Assembly (NCBI RefSeq): GCF_023380025.1
Contig: NZ_CP097253.1
Span: forward strand, 744,001 to 808,000
Reading direction: 5' to 3'
Length of the DNA: 64,000 nucleotides
Source: Sphingomonas glaciei
GTDB taxonomy: Bacteria > Pseudomonadota > Alphaproteobacteria > Sphingomonadales > Sphingomonadaceae
Shown here: in pieces, positions 7,753 through 16,587 of the stretch
How the letters are laid out: each line of letters opens with the position of its first letter
Position numbering within the stretch: position 1 is the stretch's first letter
Made by a program: the position numbers and the translations under genes
Notes under the pieces: model-generated
Seen by the model: the letters and a program-made list of their open reading frames with translations, nothing else
The model's database searches: none
What the model was told of the DNA's origin: nothing

Positions 7753-7781
7753 TTGACTTTCGGGACCCCCGACGCGATTAG
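7753..7781 (+). promoter_or_regulatory. Putative sigma-70 promoter of rplM-rpsI
   Basis: TTGACT (7753-7758), 17-base spacer, then GATTAG (7776-7781). The -35 is near consensus and the -10 is weak. Transcription would begin around 7788, giving a leader of about 55 bases that contains the hairpin at 7793-7812. Confidence 0.55.
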
Positions 7782-7792
7782 GCCCGCACAAG

Positions 7793-7816
7793 CGCTGCCC
7801 ACCTGGGCGGCGTTTT
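7793..7816 (+). promoter_or_regulatory. Terminator-like hairpin in the rplM leader
   Basis: CGCTGCCC (7793-7800) pairs with GGGCGGCG (7805-7812) around the loop ACCT, eight pairs including one G-U, followed by TTTTCCTGTTT. It sits between the predicted promoter and the rplM start, where an attenuator or L13-binding site would be expected. Ribosomal-protein leaders commonly mediate feedback control; this one is a proposal from structure only. Confidence 0.5.
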
Positions 7817-7841
7817 CCTGTTTGAAAGAGGGTTTTCAGCC

Positions 7842-8321
7842 ATGAAGGCGCTGATGAAGACCACCAAGTCGGCCAAGCCGGCTGAGGTCGAGAAGAAGTG
7901 GCATCTGATCGATGCCGACGGACTGGTCGTGGGGCGCGTCGCCACCTTGATCGCCAACATCCTGCGCGGCAAGCACAAGCCGAGCTTTACTCCGCACGTC
8001 GACTGCGGCGATCACGTGATCGTGATCAACGCCGACAAGGTGCGCTTCACGGGCCGCAAGGCGCAGCAGAAGATCTACTACAAGCACACCGGTTATGCCG
8101 GCGGCCTGAAGGAAGTCACTGCCGCCAAGATCCTCGAGGGTCGTTTCCCCGAGCGCGTGCTGGAAAAGGCCGTCGAGCGGATGATCCCGCGCGGGCCGCT
8201 CGGCCGTGACCAGATGCGTGCCCTGCACCTCTATAACGGGACCGAGCACCCGCATAACGGCCAGGACCCGCAGACGCTCGACGTCGCGTCGATGAACCGC
8301 AAGAACAAGGTGGGCGCATAA
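7842..8321 (+). CDS. rplM: 50S ribosomal protein L13
   Basis: 159 residues. Characteristic L13 stretches are present: [36 protein letters not shown], and [18 protein letters not shown]. It is an early-assembly protein of the large subunit. ATG 7842 is preceded by the AGAGGG-rich leader. rpsI starts one base after its stop, the usual L13-S9 pair. Confidence 0.98.
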   Translation: MKALMKTTKSAKPAEVEKKWHLIDADGLVVGRVATLIANILRGKHKPSFTPHVDCGDHVIVINADKVRFTGRKAQQKIYYKHTGYAGGLKEVTAAKILEGRFPERVLEKAVERMIPRGPLGRDQMRALHLYNGTEHPHNGQDPQTLDVASMNRKNKVGA

Positions 8322-8322
8322 C

Positions 8323-8907
8323 ATGGCCGACAAGAAGTCCCTCGCCGATCTCGCTGCGCTGACCAGCCAGCCGGCCCCGGAAGCCGAGACCGCTGCTCCG
8401 GCCGAGAATGCCGCTGCCGACGGCGCCGAAGGCGCTGCTCCGGAAGCTGCCGACGAAGCCCCTGCCCCGTTCGTGCCGGCCGTGTCGGACGCTCCGCTGC
8501 GCGAGCAGCAGCTCGACAAGTATGGCCGCGCTTATGCGACCGGCCGCCGCAAGGACGCCGTTGCGCGCGTCTGGCTGAAGCCGGGGTCGGGCAAGATCGT
8601 GGTCAACGGCCGCGACCAGGAAGTCTATTTCGCGCGTCCGACTCTGCGCCTGGTCATCAACCAGCCGTTCGGGATCACCGATCGCGCCGGCCAGTATGAC
8701 ATCATCGCCACCGTCAAGGGCGGCGGTCTGTCGGGCCAGGCCGGCGCGGTGCTTCACGGCATCGCCCAGGCGTTGTCGCGCTACGAGCCGATCCTGCGCA
8801 CCACGGTGAAGCGGGCCGGGTTCCTGACCCGCGATCCGCGCGTCGTCGAGCGCAAGAAGTACGGCCGGGCGAAGGCTCGCCGTAGCTTCCAGTTCTCGAA
8901 GCGCTAA
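8323..8907 (+). CDS. rpsI: 30S ribosomal protein S9 with acidic N-terminal extension
   Basis: 194 residues against about 130 in most bacteria. The S9 domain begins near residue 66 ([22 protein letters not shown]) and ends in the canonical basic tail [17 protein letters not shown], which reaches the P-site tRNA. The extra 60 residues are rich in Ala, Glu and Pro, look disordered, and recur in sphingomonad S9. They contain no alternative Met before the domain. It is cotranscribed with rplM and followed by a terminator. Confidence 0.97.
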   Translation: MADKKSLADLAALTSQPAPEAETAAPAENAAADGAEGAAPEAADEAPAPFVPAVSDAPLREQQLDKYGRAYATGRRKDAVARVWLKPGSGKIVVNGRDQEVYFARPTLRLVINQPFGITDRAGQYDIIATVKGGGLSGQAGAVLHGIAQALSRYEPILRTTVKRAGFLTRDPRVVERKKYGRAKARRSFQFSKR

Positions 8908-8927
8908 GCTTCTTCCATCCTTCAGCC

Positions 8928-8964
8928 GAAAAGGGCGTCCCGTTCGCGCGGGGCGCCTTTTTCT
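8928..8964 (+). terminator. Intrinsic terminator after rpsI
   Basis: AAAAGGGCGTCCCG and CGCGGGGCGCCTTTTT form an imperfect GC-rich stem around TTCG, ending in a run of five T. It lies 21 bases after the rpsI stop. Confidence 0.78.
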
Positions 8965-8974
8965 TGTGCCGGGA

Positions 8975-9409
8975 TCAGCCCTCGGCTTTGGCCCAGCGCT
9001 CCTGCAACGCCGGATATTCGTCGCTGCGGGTTTCGGGCAGGCCCTCGGTGTTGAGCCAGGCGCGATGAATGCTCTCTGCGCCGAACTGGTAATGCGGCGT
9101 GAAGAAGCCCGGATCGTCGAACGAGGCGACGGTCAGGTCCATCTTCTCGGGTGAGTCGATATAACGGAAGCCGAGGCTGGTCCCGCAGGTCGCACAGAAC
9201 GGGCGCTCGGCGATGGCGCTGCTGCGATACCAGTTGGGCTCGCCCTCCCAGCGGATGGTCGCGGTCGGCAGCACCACCATCGCTAGGCTGACGTTGCCGC
9301 ACGCTCGCTGGCACATCCGGCAGTGGCAGAGATAGGCCTTCTCCTCGCCCACCTCGGCCGTGAAGCGCTTGGCGCCGCACAGGCAGCCGCCGGTCATCGT
9401 CTGGGTCAT
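8975..9409 (-). CDS. GFA-family (CENP-V/GFA domain) zinc protein
   Basis: 144 residues of the GFA fold. Zinc ligands are visible as CLCGAKRF, then CHCRMCQRACG, and FCATCGTSLGFRY. The founding member was thought to condense formaldehyde with glutathione, but most members have no proven reaction, so only the fold is claimed. The ATG at 9409 overlaps the stop of the DUF2238 gene (ATGA), so the two are coupled and lie downstream of asd. The 3' end is close to the rpsI terminator of the convergent operon. Confidence 0.88.
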   Translation of the reverse strand: MTQTMTGGCLCGAKRFTAEVGEEKAYLCHCRMCQRACGNVSLAMVVLPTATIRWEGEPNWYRSSAIAERPFCATCGTSLGFRYIDSPEKMDLTVASFDDPGFFTPHYQFGAESIHRAWLNTEGLPETRSDEYPALQERWAKAEG

Positions 9410-10008
9410 CGCTTGCTCCTTCCGAACAGCCCAAGCGCGGCCAGCGCCAGGAGGTTGCCGGCCAAGGCCAGCGCCATATCCTTTTGCGCGTCGAAGCCGT
9501 CGCCCTGCTGGCCGTTATACGCCTCGGCCGATTCTGGTGCCATGAAGAGCGCCAGGCTCCACTCGAAGATCTCGTAGAACGCGCTGACCGCCTGCACGGC
9601 CAGAAAGGCGAACAGCAGCGCCTTACCTGCCGAATAGCCGGCATGGCGCCGCGCTCCCTCGACCAGCGGCAGCGTCCACAGCAGGCCGAACAGGAAGTGG
9701 ATCAAGCGGTCGAAGTGGTTGCGCCCCTCCCCCACCAGCCCGAGCCATTCGCGATAGGGCACGAAGCTGTAGCTCCACCGCGCCGCCAGCAGGTGGAGGC
9801 CGACGAACAGGGCCAGGCAGGCCACCGAGCCCGTCGACAGATGCCAGCGCCGCAACCCAGCCCAGGCGACCGGCAGGAACAAGGCGACCGGCCCGACCTG
9901 CAGCCAGGTGTTCTGAGGGTAAACCGCACCCCAGGCGCTTAGCGGGACGCCGAGCGCGAGGAGAGCCAGCAGCGCTTGTTGCGAGCGTGGAAGCGGCAGG
10001 CGCCTCAG
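9406..10008 (-). CDS. DUF2238 integral membrane protein
   Basis: About 200 residues with five to six hydrophobic helices. The tail has the DUF2238 signature: FYEIFEWSLALF followed by NGQQGDGFDAQKDMALALAGN. No function is established. There is no ATG, GTG or TTG in frame near the natural N-terminus. The best guess is a CTG at 10008 that overlaps the asd stop (CTGA) and has AGAAGGG just before it; GTG codons about 80 bases further upstream inside asd are alternatives. It is coupled downstream to the GFA gene. The family is secure, the start is not. Confidence 0.78.
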   Translation of the reverse strand: MRRLPLPRSQQALLALLALGVPLSAWGAVYPQNTWLQVGPVALFLPVAWAGLRRWHLSTGSVACLALFVGLHLLAARWSYSFVPYREWLGLVGEGRNHFDRLIHFLFGLLWTLPLVEGARRHAGYSAGKALLFAFLAVQAVSAFYEIFEWSLALFMAPESAEAYNGQQGDGFDAQKDMALALAGNLLALAALGLFGRSKR

Positions 10009-11030
10009 CCCTTCTGGAGGTGCTTGCGGCCCAGCAGCTCGGCGATCTGCACCGCGTTCAGCGCCGCGCCCTTGCGCAGGTTGTCGCTGACGCACCACAG
10101 GTTGAGGCCATTTTCGACCGTCGGATCTTCGCGGACGCGGGAGACGAAGGTAGCATAATCGCCGACGCACTCGACCGGGGTGATGTAGCCGCCGGGCTCG
10201 CGCTTATCGATCAGCATGACGCCGGGCGATTCGCGCAGGATGTCCTGCGCTTCCTGGGCGCTGATCTCGCGCTCGAACTCGATGTTGATGCTTTCGGAGT
10301 GTCCGACGAACACCGGCACCCGGACGCAGGTCGCGGTGACCTTGATCTTCGGGTCGAGGATCTTCTTGGTCTCCACCACCATCTTCCACTCTTCCTTGGT
10401 CGAACCGTCGTCGAGGAAGTCGTCGATGTGGGGAATGACGTTGAAGGCGATCTGCTTGGGGTAGAAGACCGGGTCGGTGGAATCGCCGACGAAAATGTTG
10501 CGCGACTGGGTGAACAGCTCGTCCATGCCCTTCTTGCCGCTGCCCGAGACCGACTGGTAGGTTGAAACGACCACGCGCTTGATGCCGGCGGCGTCGTGCA
10601 GGGGCTTCAGCGCCACCACCATCTGCGCAGTGGAGCAATTGGGATTGGCGATGATGTTGCGGGCCTTGTAGCCGGCCAGCGCCTCGGGGTTCACCTCGGG
10701 CACGATCAGCGGCACGTCGGGGTCCATGCGGTAGAGCGAGCTGTTGTCGATCACCGTGCAGCCCGCCGCCGCGGCGCGAGGCGCGTGGGCCTTGCTGGCG
10801 GCCGAGCCCGCCGCGAACAGGGCGATGTCCCAGCCGGTAAAGTCGAAATGGTCGATGTTGACGACCTTCAGCTCCTCGCCGCTGTCGCCGAAGTCGATGA
10901 TGTCGCCCTGGCTGCGGCTGGAGGCGACGGCCGCCACCTCGTCCAGCGGGAATTGCCGCTCGGACAAGATCTGCAGCATCTCGCGCCCGACATTGCCCGT
11001 CGCGCCGACCACGACGACCCGATAACCCAT
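10005..11030 (-). CDS. asd: Aspartate-semialdehyde dehydrogenase
   Basis: 341 residues, normal for Asd. It reduces aspartyl phosphate to aspartate semialdehyde with NADPH, the branch point to lysine/diaminopimelate, threonine and methionine. The NADP motif VVVGATGNVGREM is at the N-terminus, the active-site cysteine lies in NIIANPNCSTAQMV, and the catalytic histidine in FVGHSESINIEF. ATG 11030. It diverges from the M28 peptidase gene across about 58 bases. The DUF2238 gene begins at its stop. Confidence 0.98.
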   Translation of the reverse strand: MGYRVVVVGATGNVGREMLQILSERQFPLDEVAAVASSRSQGDIIDFGDSGEELKVVNIDHFDFTGWDIALFAAGSAASKAHAPRAAAAGCTVIDNSSLYRMDPDVPLIVPEVNPEALAGYKARNIIANPNCSTAQMVVALKPLHDAAGIKRVVVSTYQSVSGSGKKGMDELFTQSRNIFVGDSTDPVFYPKQIAFNVIPHIDDFLDDGSTKEEWKMVVETKKILDPKIKVTATCVRVPVFVGHSESINIEFEREISAQEAQDILRESPGVMLIDKREPGGYITPVECVGDYATFVSRVREDPTVENGLNLWCVSDNLRKGAALNAVQIAELLGRKHLQKG

Positions 11031-11088
11031 GCTTGTTCTCCCTGGCCCGCGCCTTATCCTGAGGGCTCGCATGTGGCGAGGGGGACGA

Positions 11089-13329
11089 ATGCGCAAGACG
11101 TTGCTGTTGGCGCTGATCGTCGCCGGATTGCTGGCCGGCATGGCGGCGACCCGCTGGCTGAGCCTGCCGCCCCCGCTCCGTGCCAACAACGCCGCCGGCC
11201 AGTTCGACGCGGTGCGGGCCAAGGCGCGGTTGGCGCGGGTGCTCGGGAATGAGGCGCCCCACCCCGCCGATAGCGCCGCCATCGATGGCGTCCGCGAGCG
11301 GCTGATCGCCGAGATTCGCGCATTGGGGCTGCAACCGCGGGTCACCGATCGCTTCGCCTGCAACAAGCTGCAGAAGTCGAGCGGCGTGTCTTGCGCCCGT
11401 GTCCGCAACGTCCTGGTGACGGTCGGCACCCCGGCAAGCGCGCCGAACCTGCTGATCAACTCGCATTATGACAGCGTGCCGGTGGGTCCGGGCGCGTCCG
11501 ACGCCGGGCTGGGCGTCGCGGCGATGCTGGAGACGTTGGCGCTGCTGAAAGATCGCCAGCTGCCGCGGCAGCTCACGTTCCTGTTCAACGAGGGCGAGGA
11601 AATCGGCTTGATCGGGGCGCGGGCGTTCCTCGATGCCGATCCCCTGAGCCGCCGCATCGACGCGCTGATCAACCTAGAGGCGCGGGGCACGACCGGGCCG
11701 GTCAACATGTTTGAGACCTCGGTCCCGAACGGGGCGGCGGTGAGGCTGTTCAAGGAGAATGTCCGCAATCCCGTCGCCAACAGCATGGCGGTCAGCGCCT
11801 ACCGGTTGCTTCCCAATTCGACCGACGTCAACACCTTCGTCGAGGAGCGCGACTGGCTGTTCCTCAACTTCGCGCCGATCGGCAACGAAACGCGCTATCA
11901 TTCGCCGGGGGACGATCTCGCCGCGATCGACCTCGCCACGTTGCAGCACATGGGCGACCAGCTGCTGGAGGTCGGCGGCGCGCTGGCCAGTGGCGCCACG
12001 CCGGAGAAGAGGGACAGCGACAAACTGTTCATGAGCATCGGCACGCGCTGGCTGCTGACCATGAGTGCGATCTCCCCGGCCTTTCTCGCCGTGCTGCTGG
12101 TCGTGGGGCTGTGCATCGACTTCGTGCGGCGCGAGCGGCGAACGGAGGCACTGCCGGTCGCGACGGCCATGCCGCTTTTGCTGCTCGTCCTGCTGGTGCC
12201 GGTGGCACTGGCCTGGGCGGGGCTGAGCCTGGTCGGCACTCTGCGCGAAGGCCAGTTCTGGCGCGCGCACCAGACGACCAGCGAACTGGCGATCTACGCC
12301 GGGGTGATCGCCGCCGGGGTGGCGCTGCTGGCGGGGATGAAACGCTGGACCCTGCCCCAGCTGCGCCGTGCCTGGTGGCTGCTATTCGTGCTGATCGGCG
12401 TTCTGTTCAGCGTCTTTGCGCCCGGGGCGATGGTCTATTTCCTCCTGCCGCCGCTCATTTTCGTGATCGGGACCGCGTCCCGCACCCGCAAGCCTGCCGC
12501 GGAGACCGCAGGTTCGTTACTGGCGGCAATGTTGCTGTTCGTCACGCTGGGTGCGGCGCTGGGGCTTGTGCAGGACCTGATCAACAGTGGACCGTTGTGG
12601 CTGCTGGCGTTGCTCGGCGGACTGGTGCTGATGCCGTGGCTGATCGAGGCGCGGCCGCTGGTCGAGGGCTGGCGCTGGTCGCGCGTGGCGGCGGTCGCCC
12701 TCGCCTTTGCGGTGCTGGCTTGGGTCCCGGCGGCGGTTGCCCCCGCCTACAGCGCTGACCGGCAGCAGCAGTGGACGCTGCAATATGTCGTCGGCGCCGG
12801 GCCGGACCAGCCGTTGTGGTCGGTGGTCAATGATCGCAAGCCTCTACCGAGCGAGTGGGCCGGGTTCGGGCCGTGGCGGCAAGGCACGCTGCCATTCAGC
12901 ACGCGGCCCCGCTGGCTGGCCCCGGCGCGACCGGTGGCGGGACTGGTTCCGGCCCGCGCCTTGCCGGTCGAGGCCAGGGCGACGCCGGGAGGACGACGGG
13001 TGCGCCTGAGGCTGCAGTCGAATGGTGCCGACAGCATCGCTCTGATCGCGCCGCCGGCAGCCGTGATTGCCGGGCTTGGCATTCCGGGGCAGCTACGAGC
13101 GGTCGATCGGGGGGCGAAGGGCCCGTATAGCCTCACCTGCACTGGCCGGTCGTGCGACGGGCAGGTGGTCGAGTTGTCGGTCGGGCCGCGGCCCGTGGTG
13201 CTGCAGGTCGTCGGCACCCGCTGGGCCCTTCCGGCAATCGCCGCGCCGCTGGTGGCCGCCCGCCCGGCCAATGCCCGCCCGCAATATCTGCCCGACGCCT
13301 CGATCACGATCGAGCGGGTGCAGATCTAA
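11089..13329 (+). CDS. Membrane M28 metallopeptidase (ERMP1-like layout)
   Basis: 746 residues from ATG 11089, which has AGGGGGA three bases upstream; ATG 11071 is an alternative. A signal anchor (residues 3-20) is followed by an M28 zinc-peptidase domain with the metal-binding sequences NSHYDSVPVGPGASD, NEGEEIGLIG and YHSPGDD. After it come seven or eight transmembrane helices (residues about 320-560) and a C-terminal soluble domain of 180 residues. This order of peptidase, helices and soluble domain recalls eukaryotic ER metallopeptidase 1. The substrate is unknown; an extracytoplasmic aminopeptidase is the likely role. It ends at a shared bidirectional terminator with rplS. Confidence 0.88.
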   Translation: MRKTLLLALIVAGLLAGMAATRWLSLPPPLRANNAAGQFDAVRAKARLARVLGNEAPHPADSAAIDGVRERLIAEIRALGLQPRVTDRFACNKLQKSSGVSCARVRNVLVTVGTPASAPNLLINSHYDSVPVGPGASDAGLGVAAMLETLALLKDRQLPRQLTFLFNEGEEIGLIGARAFLDADPLSRRIDALINLEARGTTGPVNMFETSVPNGAAVRLFKENVRNPVANSMAVSAYRLLPNSTDVNTFVEERDWLFLNFAPIGNETRYHSPGDDLAAIDLATLQHMGDQLLEVGGALASGATPEKRDSDKLFMSIGTRWLLTMSAISPAFLAVLLVVGLCIDFVRRERRTEALPVATAMPLLLLVLLVPVALAWAGLSLVGTLREGQFWRAHQTTSELAIYAGVIAAGVALLAGMKRWTLPQLRRAWWLLFVLIGVLFSVFAPGAMVYFLLPPLIFVIGTASRTRKPAAETAGSLLAAMLLFVTLGAALGLVQDLINSGPLWLLALLGGLVLMPWLIEARPLVEGWRWSRVAAVALAFAVLAWVPAAVAPAYSADRQQQWTLQYVVGAGPDQPLWSVVNDRKPLPSEWAGFGPWRQGTLPFSTRPRWLAPARPVAGLVPARALPVEARATPGGRRVRLRLQSNGADSIALIAPPAAVIAGLGIPGQLRAVDRGAKGPYSLTCTGRSCDGQVVELSVGPRPVVLQVVGTRWALPAIAAPLVAARPANARPQYLPDASITIERVQI

Positions 13330-13349
13330 GGGGCCGGGCAGCCCCAACG

Positions 13350-13384
13350 AAAAAAGGGCCCGGCCTTGCGGCCGGACCCCTTTT
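13350..13384. terminator. Bidirectional terminator between M28 peptidase and rplS
   Basis: AAAAAAGGGCCCGGCC and GGCCGGACCCCTTTT form a long stem around the loop TTGC, with A/T tails on both sides, so it can stop transcription from both convergent genes. Confidence 0.85.
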
Positions 13385-13406
13385 CGTCCCGATCGGGAGA
13401 AGTCGC

Positions 13407-13799
13407 TTACTCGGCGGCCGGAGCAGCCTTGGCCGGGCGCGGATCGCGGCGCTCGGCGATACGGGCCGACTTACCGGTGCGGCCACGCAGATAGTAGAGC
13501 TTGGCGCGGCGGACGACACCGCGGCGGACGACGGCGATCTCTTCGATCGACGGCGAGTAGAGCGGGAACACGCGCTCGACACCTTCGCCGAAGCTGATCT
13601 TCCGAACGGTGAAGTTGGAGCCGATGCCCTTGTTCGAGCGGGCGATGCAGACGCCCTCGTAATTCTGGACGCGGGTGCGCTCGCCTTCGACGACGCGGAC
13701 GCCGACGCGGAGCGTGTCGCCCGGACGGAATTCGGGAATGGCGCGCTTAGCGGTGAGCTCGTCGATCTGCTCACGCTCGAGGGTCTGAATCAGGTTCAC
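13407..13799 (-). CDS. rplS: 50S ribosomal protein L19
   Basis: 130 residues. The sequence is typical L19: [11 protein letters not shown] start, [18 protein letters not shown], and [15 protein letters not shown]19 sits at the 30S/50S interface. The GTG start at 13799 overlaps the trmD stop (GTGA), the tight trmD-rplS coupling seen in many bacteria. A run of Pro/Ala ([10 protein letters not shown]) ends the protein. A terminator follows. Confidence 0.97.
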   Translation of the reverse strand: MNLIQTLEREQIDELTAKRAIPEFRPGDTLRVGVRVVEGERTRVQNYEGVCIARSNKGIGSNFTVRKISFGEGVERVFPLYSPSIEEIAVVRRGVVRRAKLYYLRGRTGKSARIAERRDPRPAKAAPAAE

Positions 13800-14533
13800 T
13801 TCGATCTACCTTCGTCTCGTTGCCGCGCACCAGAGGGCGACGCCTGCGAGACGCCCCCGTGGCGCTCGTACAGGTCCGGCCGCCGTAGCCGTGTATCTTC
13901 GATTGCCTTGGCTTTACGCCATGCGGCAATCTTCGCATGATCCCCCGATCGCAGCACTTCGGGGATCGTGCGCCCTTCCCAGTCAACTGGTCGGGTGTAA
14001 TGCGGATGTTCGAGCAGCCCCGTTTCGAAGCTCTCGTCCACACCGCTATCCGGCGCGCCCATTACGCCGGGAAGCAGCCGAACGCAAGCATCGAGCAGGA
14101 CCATCGCGCCGAGTTCGCCGCCCGACAGGATGTAGTCGCCGATCGACACGGGTTCGACCGGCCGGGCGTCGAAGATCCGCTCGTCGAAGCCTTCGAACCG
14201 ACCGCACAGGATGATCGCGCCTTCGCCCGCCACGAGGTCGCGGACGCGGCCTTGCGTCAGTGGGGCGCCGCGCGGGCTCATGGCGAGGATCGGGCGGCCG
14301 TCGGCGACGCTGTCGATCGCGGCTGCAAGGACGTCGCAGCGCAGCACCATCCCCGCCCCGCCGCCGGCCGGCGTGTCGTCGACGGTGCGGTGCTTGTCGA
14401 TCGCGAAGTCGCGGATGTTGGTGGTGTCGAGGCTCCACGTCCCCGCTTCCAGCGCTCGGCCGGCGAGGCTGGTGCCGAGCGGGCCCGGGAACATGTCGGG
14501 ATAGAGGGTCAGGACGGAGGCGCGGAAGGTCAT
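13796..14533 (-). CDS. trmD: tRNA (guanine-N1)-methyltransferase TrmD
   Basis: 245 residues. It methylates G37 at N1 in tRNAs reading CNN codons, preventing +1 frameshifts. The SPOUT knot is visible as [10 protein letters not shown] and [17 protein letters not shown], and the N-terminus [15 protein letters not shown] is canonical. The ATG at 14533 overlaps the stop of a 97-residue membrane protein gene (ATGA). The usual upstream partners rpsP and rimM are absent from this operon. Confidence 0.97.
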   Translation of the reverse strand: MTFRASVLTLYPDMFPGPLGTSLAGRALEAGTWSLDTTNIRDFAIDKHRTVDDTPAGGGAGMVLRCDVLAAAIDSVADGRPILAMSPRGAPLTQGRVRDLVAGEGAIILCGRFEGFDERIFDARPVEPVSIGDYILSGGELGAMVLLDACVRLLPGVMGAPDSGVDESFETGLLEHPHYTRPVDWEGRTIPEVLRSGDHAKIAAWRKAKAIEDTRLRRPDLYERHGGVSQASPSGARQRDEGRSK

Positions 14534-14823
14534 CGCTCGCCCGCGCCCGCCCGGCGATACCAGGCCCCGAACATGCCGCCGGTCAGGGCGAGCAGGCTCA
14601 TGATCACACCCAACACGACCACCGAAGCCGCCGCAAGCCCGGCGAAACCGTCTCCGCTGTCCGCCGTGAGCAGGATATAGCCGACCATAACCGCGGTCAG
14701 GGCAAGCAGGACCAGTGGGAGCAGGCCAGCCGCCTTCAGCAGGCTCACCGCTTTGTTGCCGGCCCGCCAGGCGCCAAGGCCGAACCCGGCGCCGAACACA
14801 GCGATGAAAAGGATCCACTTCAC
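14530..14823 (-). CDS. Small three-helix membrane protein, unknown function
   Basis: 97 residues. Three hydrophobic segments are visible: [35 protein letters not shown] and [20 protein letters not shown]; the tail RRAGAGER is basic. I do not recognise the family. It takes the position where rimM normally stands, directly upstream of trmD and coupled to it by an ATGA overlap, so it is expected to be expressed with the tRNA-modification/ribosome genes. Codon use and GC fit the neighbours. The coupling supports a real gene. Confidence 0.72.
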   Translation of the reverse strand: MKWILFIAVFGAGFGLGAWRAGNKAVSLLKAAGLLPLVLLALTAVMVGYILLTADSGDGFAGLAAASVVVLGVIMSLLALTGGMFGAWYRRAGAGER

Positions 14824-14880
14824 CCGGTCGCTTTAGCAGGGCGGCGGGAACCGCCAAGCCGCGCCGCTCATTGCGGCCCC

Positions 14881-15867
14881 ATGTCCGACAGCGAACCTCA
14901 TGACGTCCTGATCATCGGCGGCGGCCCGGCCGGGCTGACCGCCGCCATTTACCTCGCCCGTTTCCACCTCGACATCGTGGTGGTCGACGAGGGCAAGAGC
15001 CGGGCGAGCTGGATCCCGTGCAGCCACAACCATGCCGGCTATCCCGACGGGATCAACGGCAAGGAGCTGCTCGAGCTGATGCGGACCCAGGCGCAGAAAT
15101 ACGGGACCAGGATCGAGACCGGGCGCGTGCACCGACTCGACAAGGACGAGGACGGGCTGTTCAGTGTCGATTGCGGCGGCGGGGCGCAAAGGGCGCGGGC
15201 GGTGCTGCTGGCGACCGGCCTCACCAACCGCAAGCCGCCGATGGACCCCGAGCTTCACGACGAGGCGATGGCCCGCGGGCTGATCCGCTATTGCCCGATC
15301 TGCGACGGGTTCGAGGTGACCGACAAGCGCGTCGGAGTGATCGGATCGGGCAAGGGCGGGGTCGGCGAGGCGATCTTCCTGCGCTCCTACACCGCCGACG
15401 TGACCCTGATCGCGCCGGACAAGAAGCTCGAGATCAGCGCCGAGGATCGCGAGAAGCTCGAACAGGCCGGAGTCAGCCTGGTCGACGGCCCGGCCGAAGC
15501 GATCGGATGCATCGAGGAATGCATCACGGTCGACACCGCCGAAGGACTGCTGAGCTTCGACAGCATCTACCCGGCGCTTGGCTCCGATACCCATACCGGG
15601 CTGGCCGAAATGGTCGGGGCGAAGATCAATCCCGAGGATTGCTGTCTGGTGTGCGACGACAAGATGCGGACCAGCGTCGAGGGGTTGTATGCCGCCGGTG
15701 ACGTGGTCCACGGGCTCGACCAGATCAGCCACGCGATGGGCGAAGGCGGGCAAGCCGCCACCACTATCCGCAACGACCTTGCCGCCAAGCGCCCGATGCT
15801 GCGCCAGCCGGTGGTCCCGGCGGAAAGCGACACGAAGCGGGAAATGGCCGAAACCGGCGAGGGCTAG
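14881..15867 (+). CDS. NAD(P)/FAD-dependent oxidoreductase, thioredoxin-reductase-like
   Basis: 328 residues. The FAD dinucleotide motif [15 protein letters not shown] occupies residues 11-25, the redox-active pair is C138-P-I-C141 ([10 protein letters not shown]), the second nucleotide motif VIGSGKGG follows at 153, and the C-terminal FAD motif [15 protein letters not shown] is present. The order matches bacterial TrxB, but the sequence around CPIC and the second Rossmann motif (GSGKGG in place of GGGDSA) differ. It may therefore be a paralogue acting on another disulfide partner. ATG 14881. It diverges from the trmD operon across 57 bases. Confidence 0.86.
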   Translation: MSDSEPHDVLIIGGGPAGLTAAIYLARFHLDIVVVDEGKSRASWIPCSHNHAGYPDGINGKELLELMRTQAQKYGTRIETGRVHRLDKDEDGLFSVDCGGGAQRARAVLLATGLTNRKPPMDPELHDEAMARGLIRYCPICDGFEVTDKRVGVIGSGKGGVGEAIFLRSYTADVTLIAPDKKLEISAEDREKLEQAGVSLVDGPAEAIGCIEECITVDTAEGLLSFDSIYPALGSDTHTGLAEMVGAKINPEDCCLVCDDKMRTSVEGLYAAGDVVHGLDQISHAMGEGGQAATTIRNDLAAKRPMLRQPVVPAESDTKREMAETGEG

Positions 15868-15872
15868 CTGCC

Positions 15873-16499
15873 CTAGAAAGAAGCGCCGATCATCAGGACC
15901 GGGCTGTCGATCGGCGAGATCTGCAGCTTGCCGCCGGCTTCGGTGATCAGGGCGTGGGCGAGCCAGGCGCCGGCCGCGCGGGGTTCGACGGTGCCGGCAG
16001 CGCCGCGTTCGAGGGTAGCGCGCAAATTGGGGTCGAGCAGCAGGCGCGGCCCCTCGGCGCGGATCACGATCTCGGTCCCGGTGTCGCTCTTCTCGGCGCC
16101 GATGTCAAGCTGGCCGCCTCGGACCAAAGCGTCGCCGGCGACCAGCGCGAGGTTGAGCAGCACCTTGACCGCCTCCTTGGGCAGCTTGTCGGCGGCGACC
16201 ATCCAGCCGAGTGTGATCTTCTTTTCGGCCCCGAACAGCCCTTCGAGCGCAGCGCGCGCCTCGCGGGTGTCGATCTCCTCACCGAAGCCGCCCGCCGCAC
16301 CGAAGGCGAGGCGGAAGAACTTGAGCTTCGACGCGCTGGCCTTGGCGCTTTCGGCGAGCAGTTCGAGGCAGCGTTCCCGCATCTCGGGATCCTGCTCGTC
16401 GGCCATCAGCTCCAGGCCGTTGTTCAGCGCCCCGACCGGGCTGAGAAGGTCGTGGCACAGCCGGGAGCAAAGCAGACTGGCGAGTTCGATCGCATTCAT
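15873..16499 (-). CDS. chpT: Histidine phosphotransferase ChpT
   Basis: 208 residues. ChpT passes phosphate from the hybrid kinase CckA to CtrA and CpdR in the alphaproteobacterial cell-cycle phosphorelay. The phosphorylated histidine is H16 in SRLCHDLLSPVGALNNGLEL, and the C-terminal half is a degenerate kinase-like ATPase domain. The N-terminus from ATG 16499 fits the family exactly. It diverges from rluD over 88 bases and converges on the flavoprotein gene. Confidence 0.93.
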   Translation of the reverse strand: MNAIELASLLCSRLCHDLLSPVGALNNGLELMADEQDPEMRERCLELLAESAKASASKLKFFRLAFGAAGGFGEEIDTREARAALEGLFGAEKKITLGWMVAADKLPKEAVKVLLNLALVAGDALVRGGQLDIGAEKSDTGTEIVIRAEGPRLLLDPNLRATLERGAAGTVEPRAAGAWLAHALITEAGGKLQISPIDSPVLMIGASF

Positions 16500-16587
16500 G
16501 GGCCGGGTGGTGGCGCAAAGGGGTCGTTTGTTCAAGCCAATGCGTGATCTTGAAATCGCACTTTCGCGTCCCAAATTGCATCGTCCA

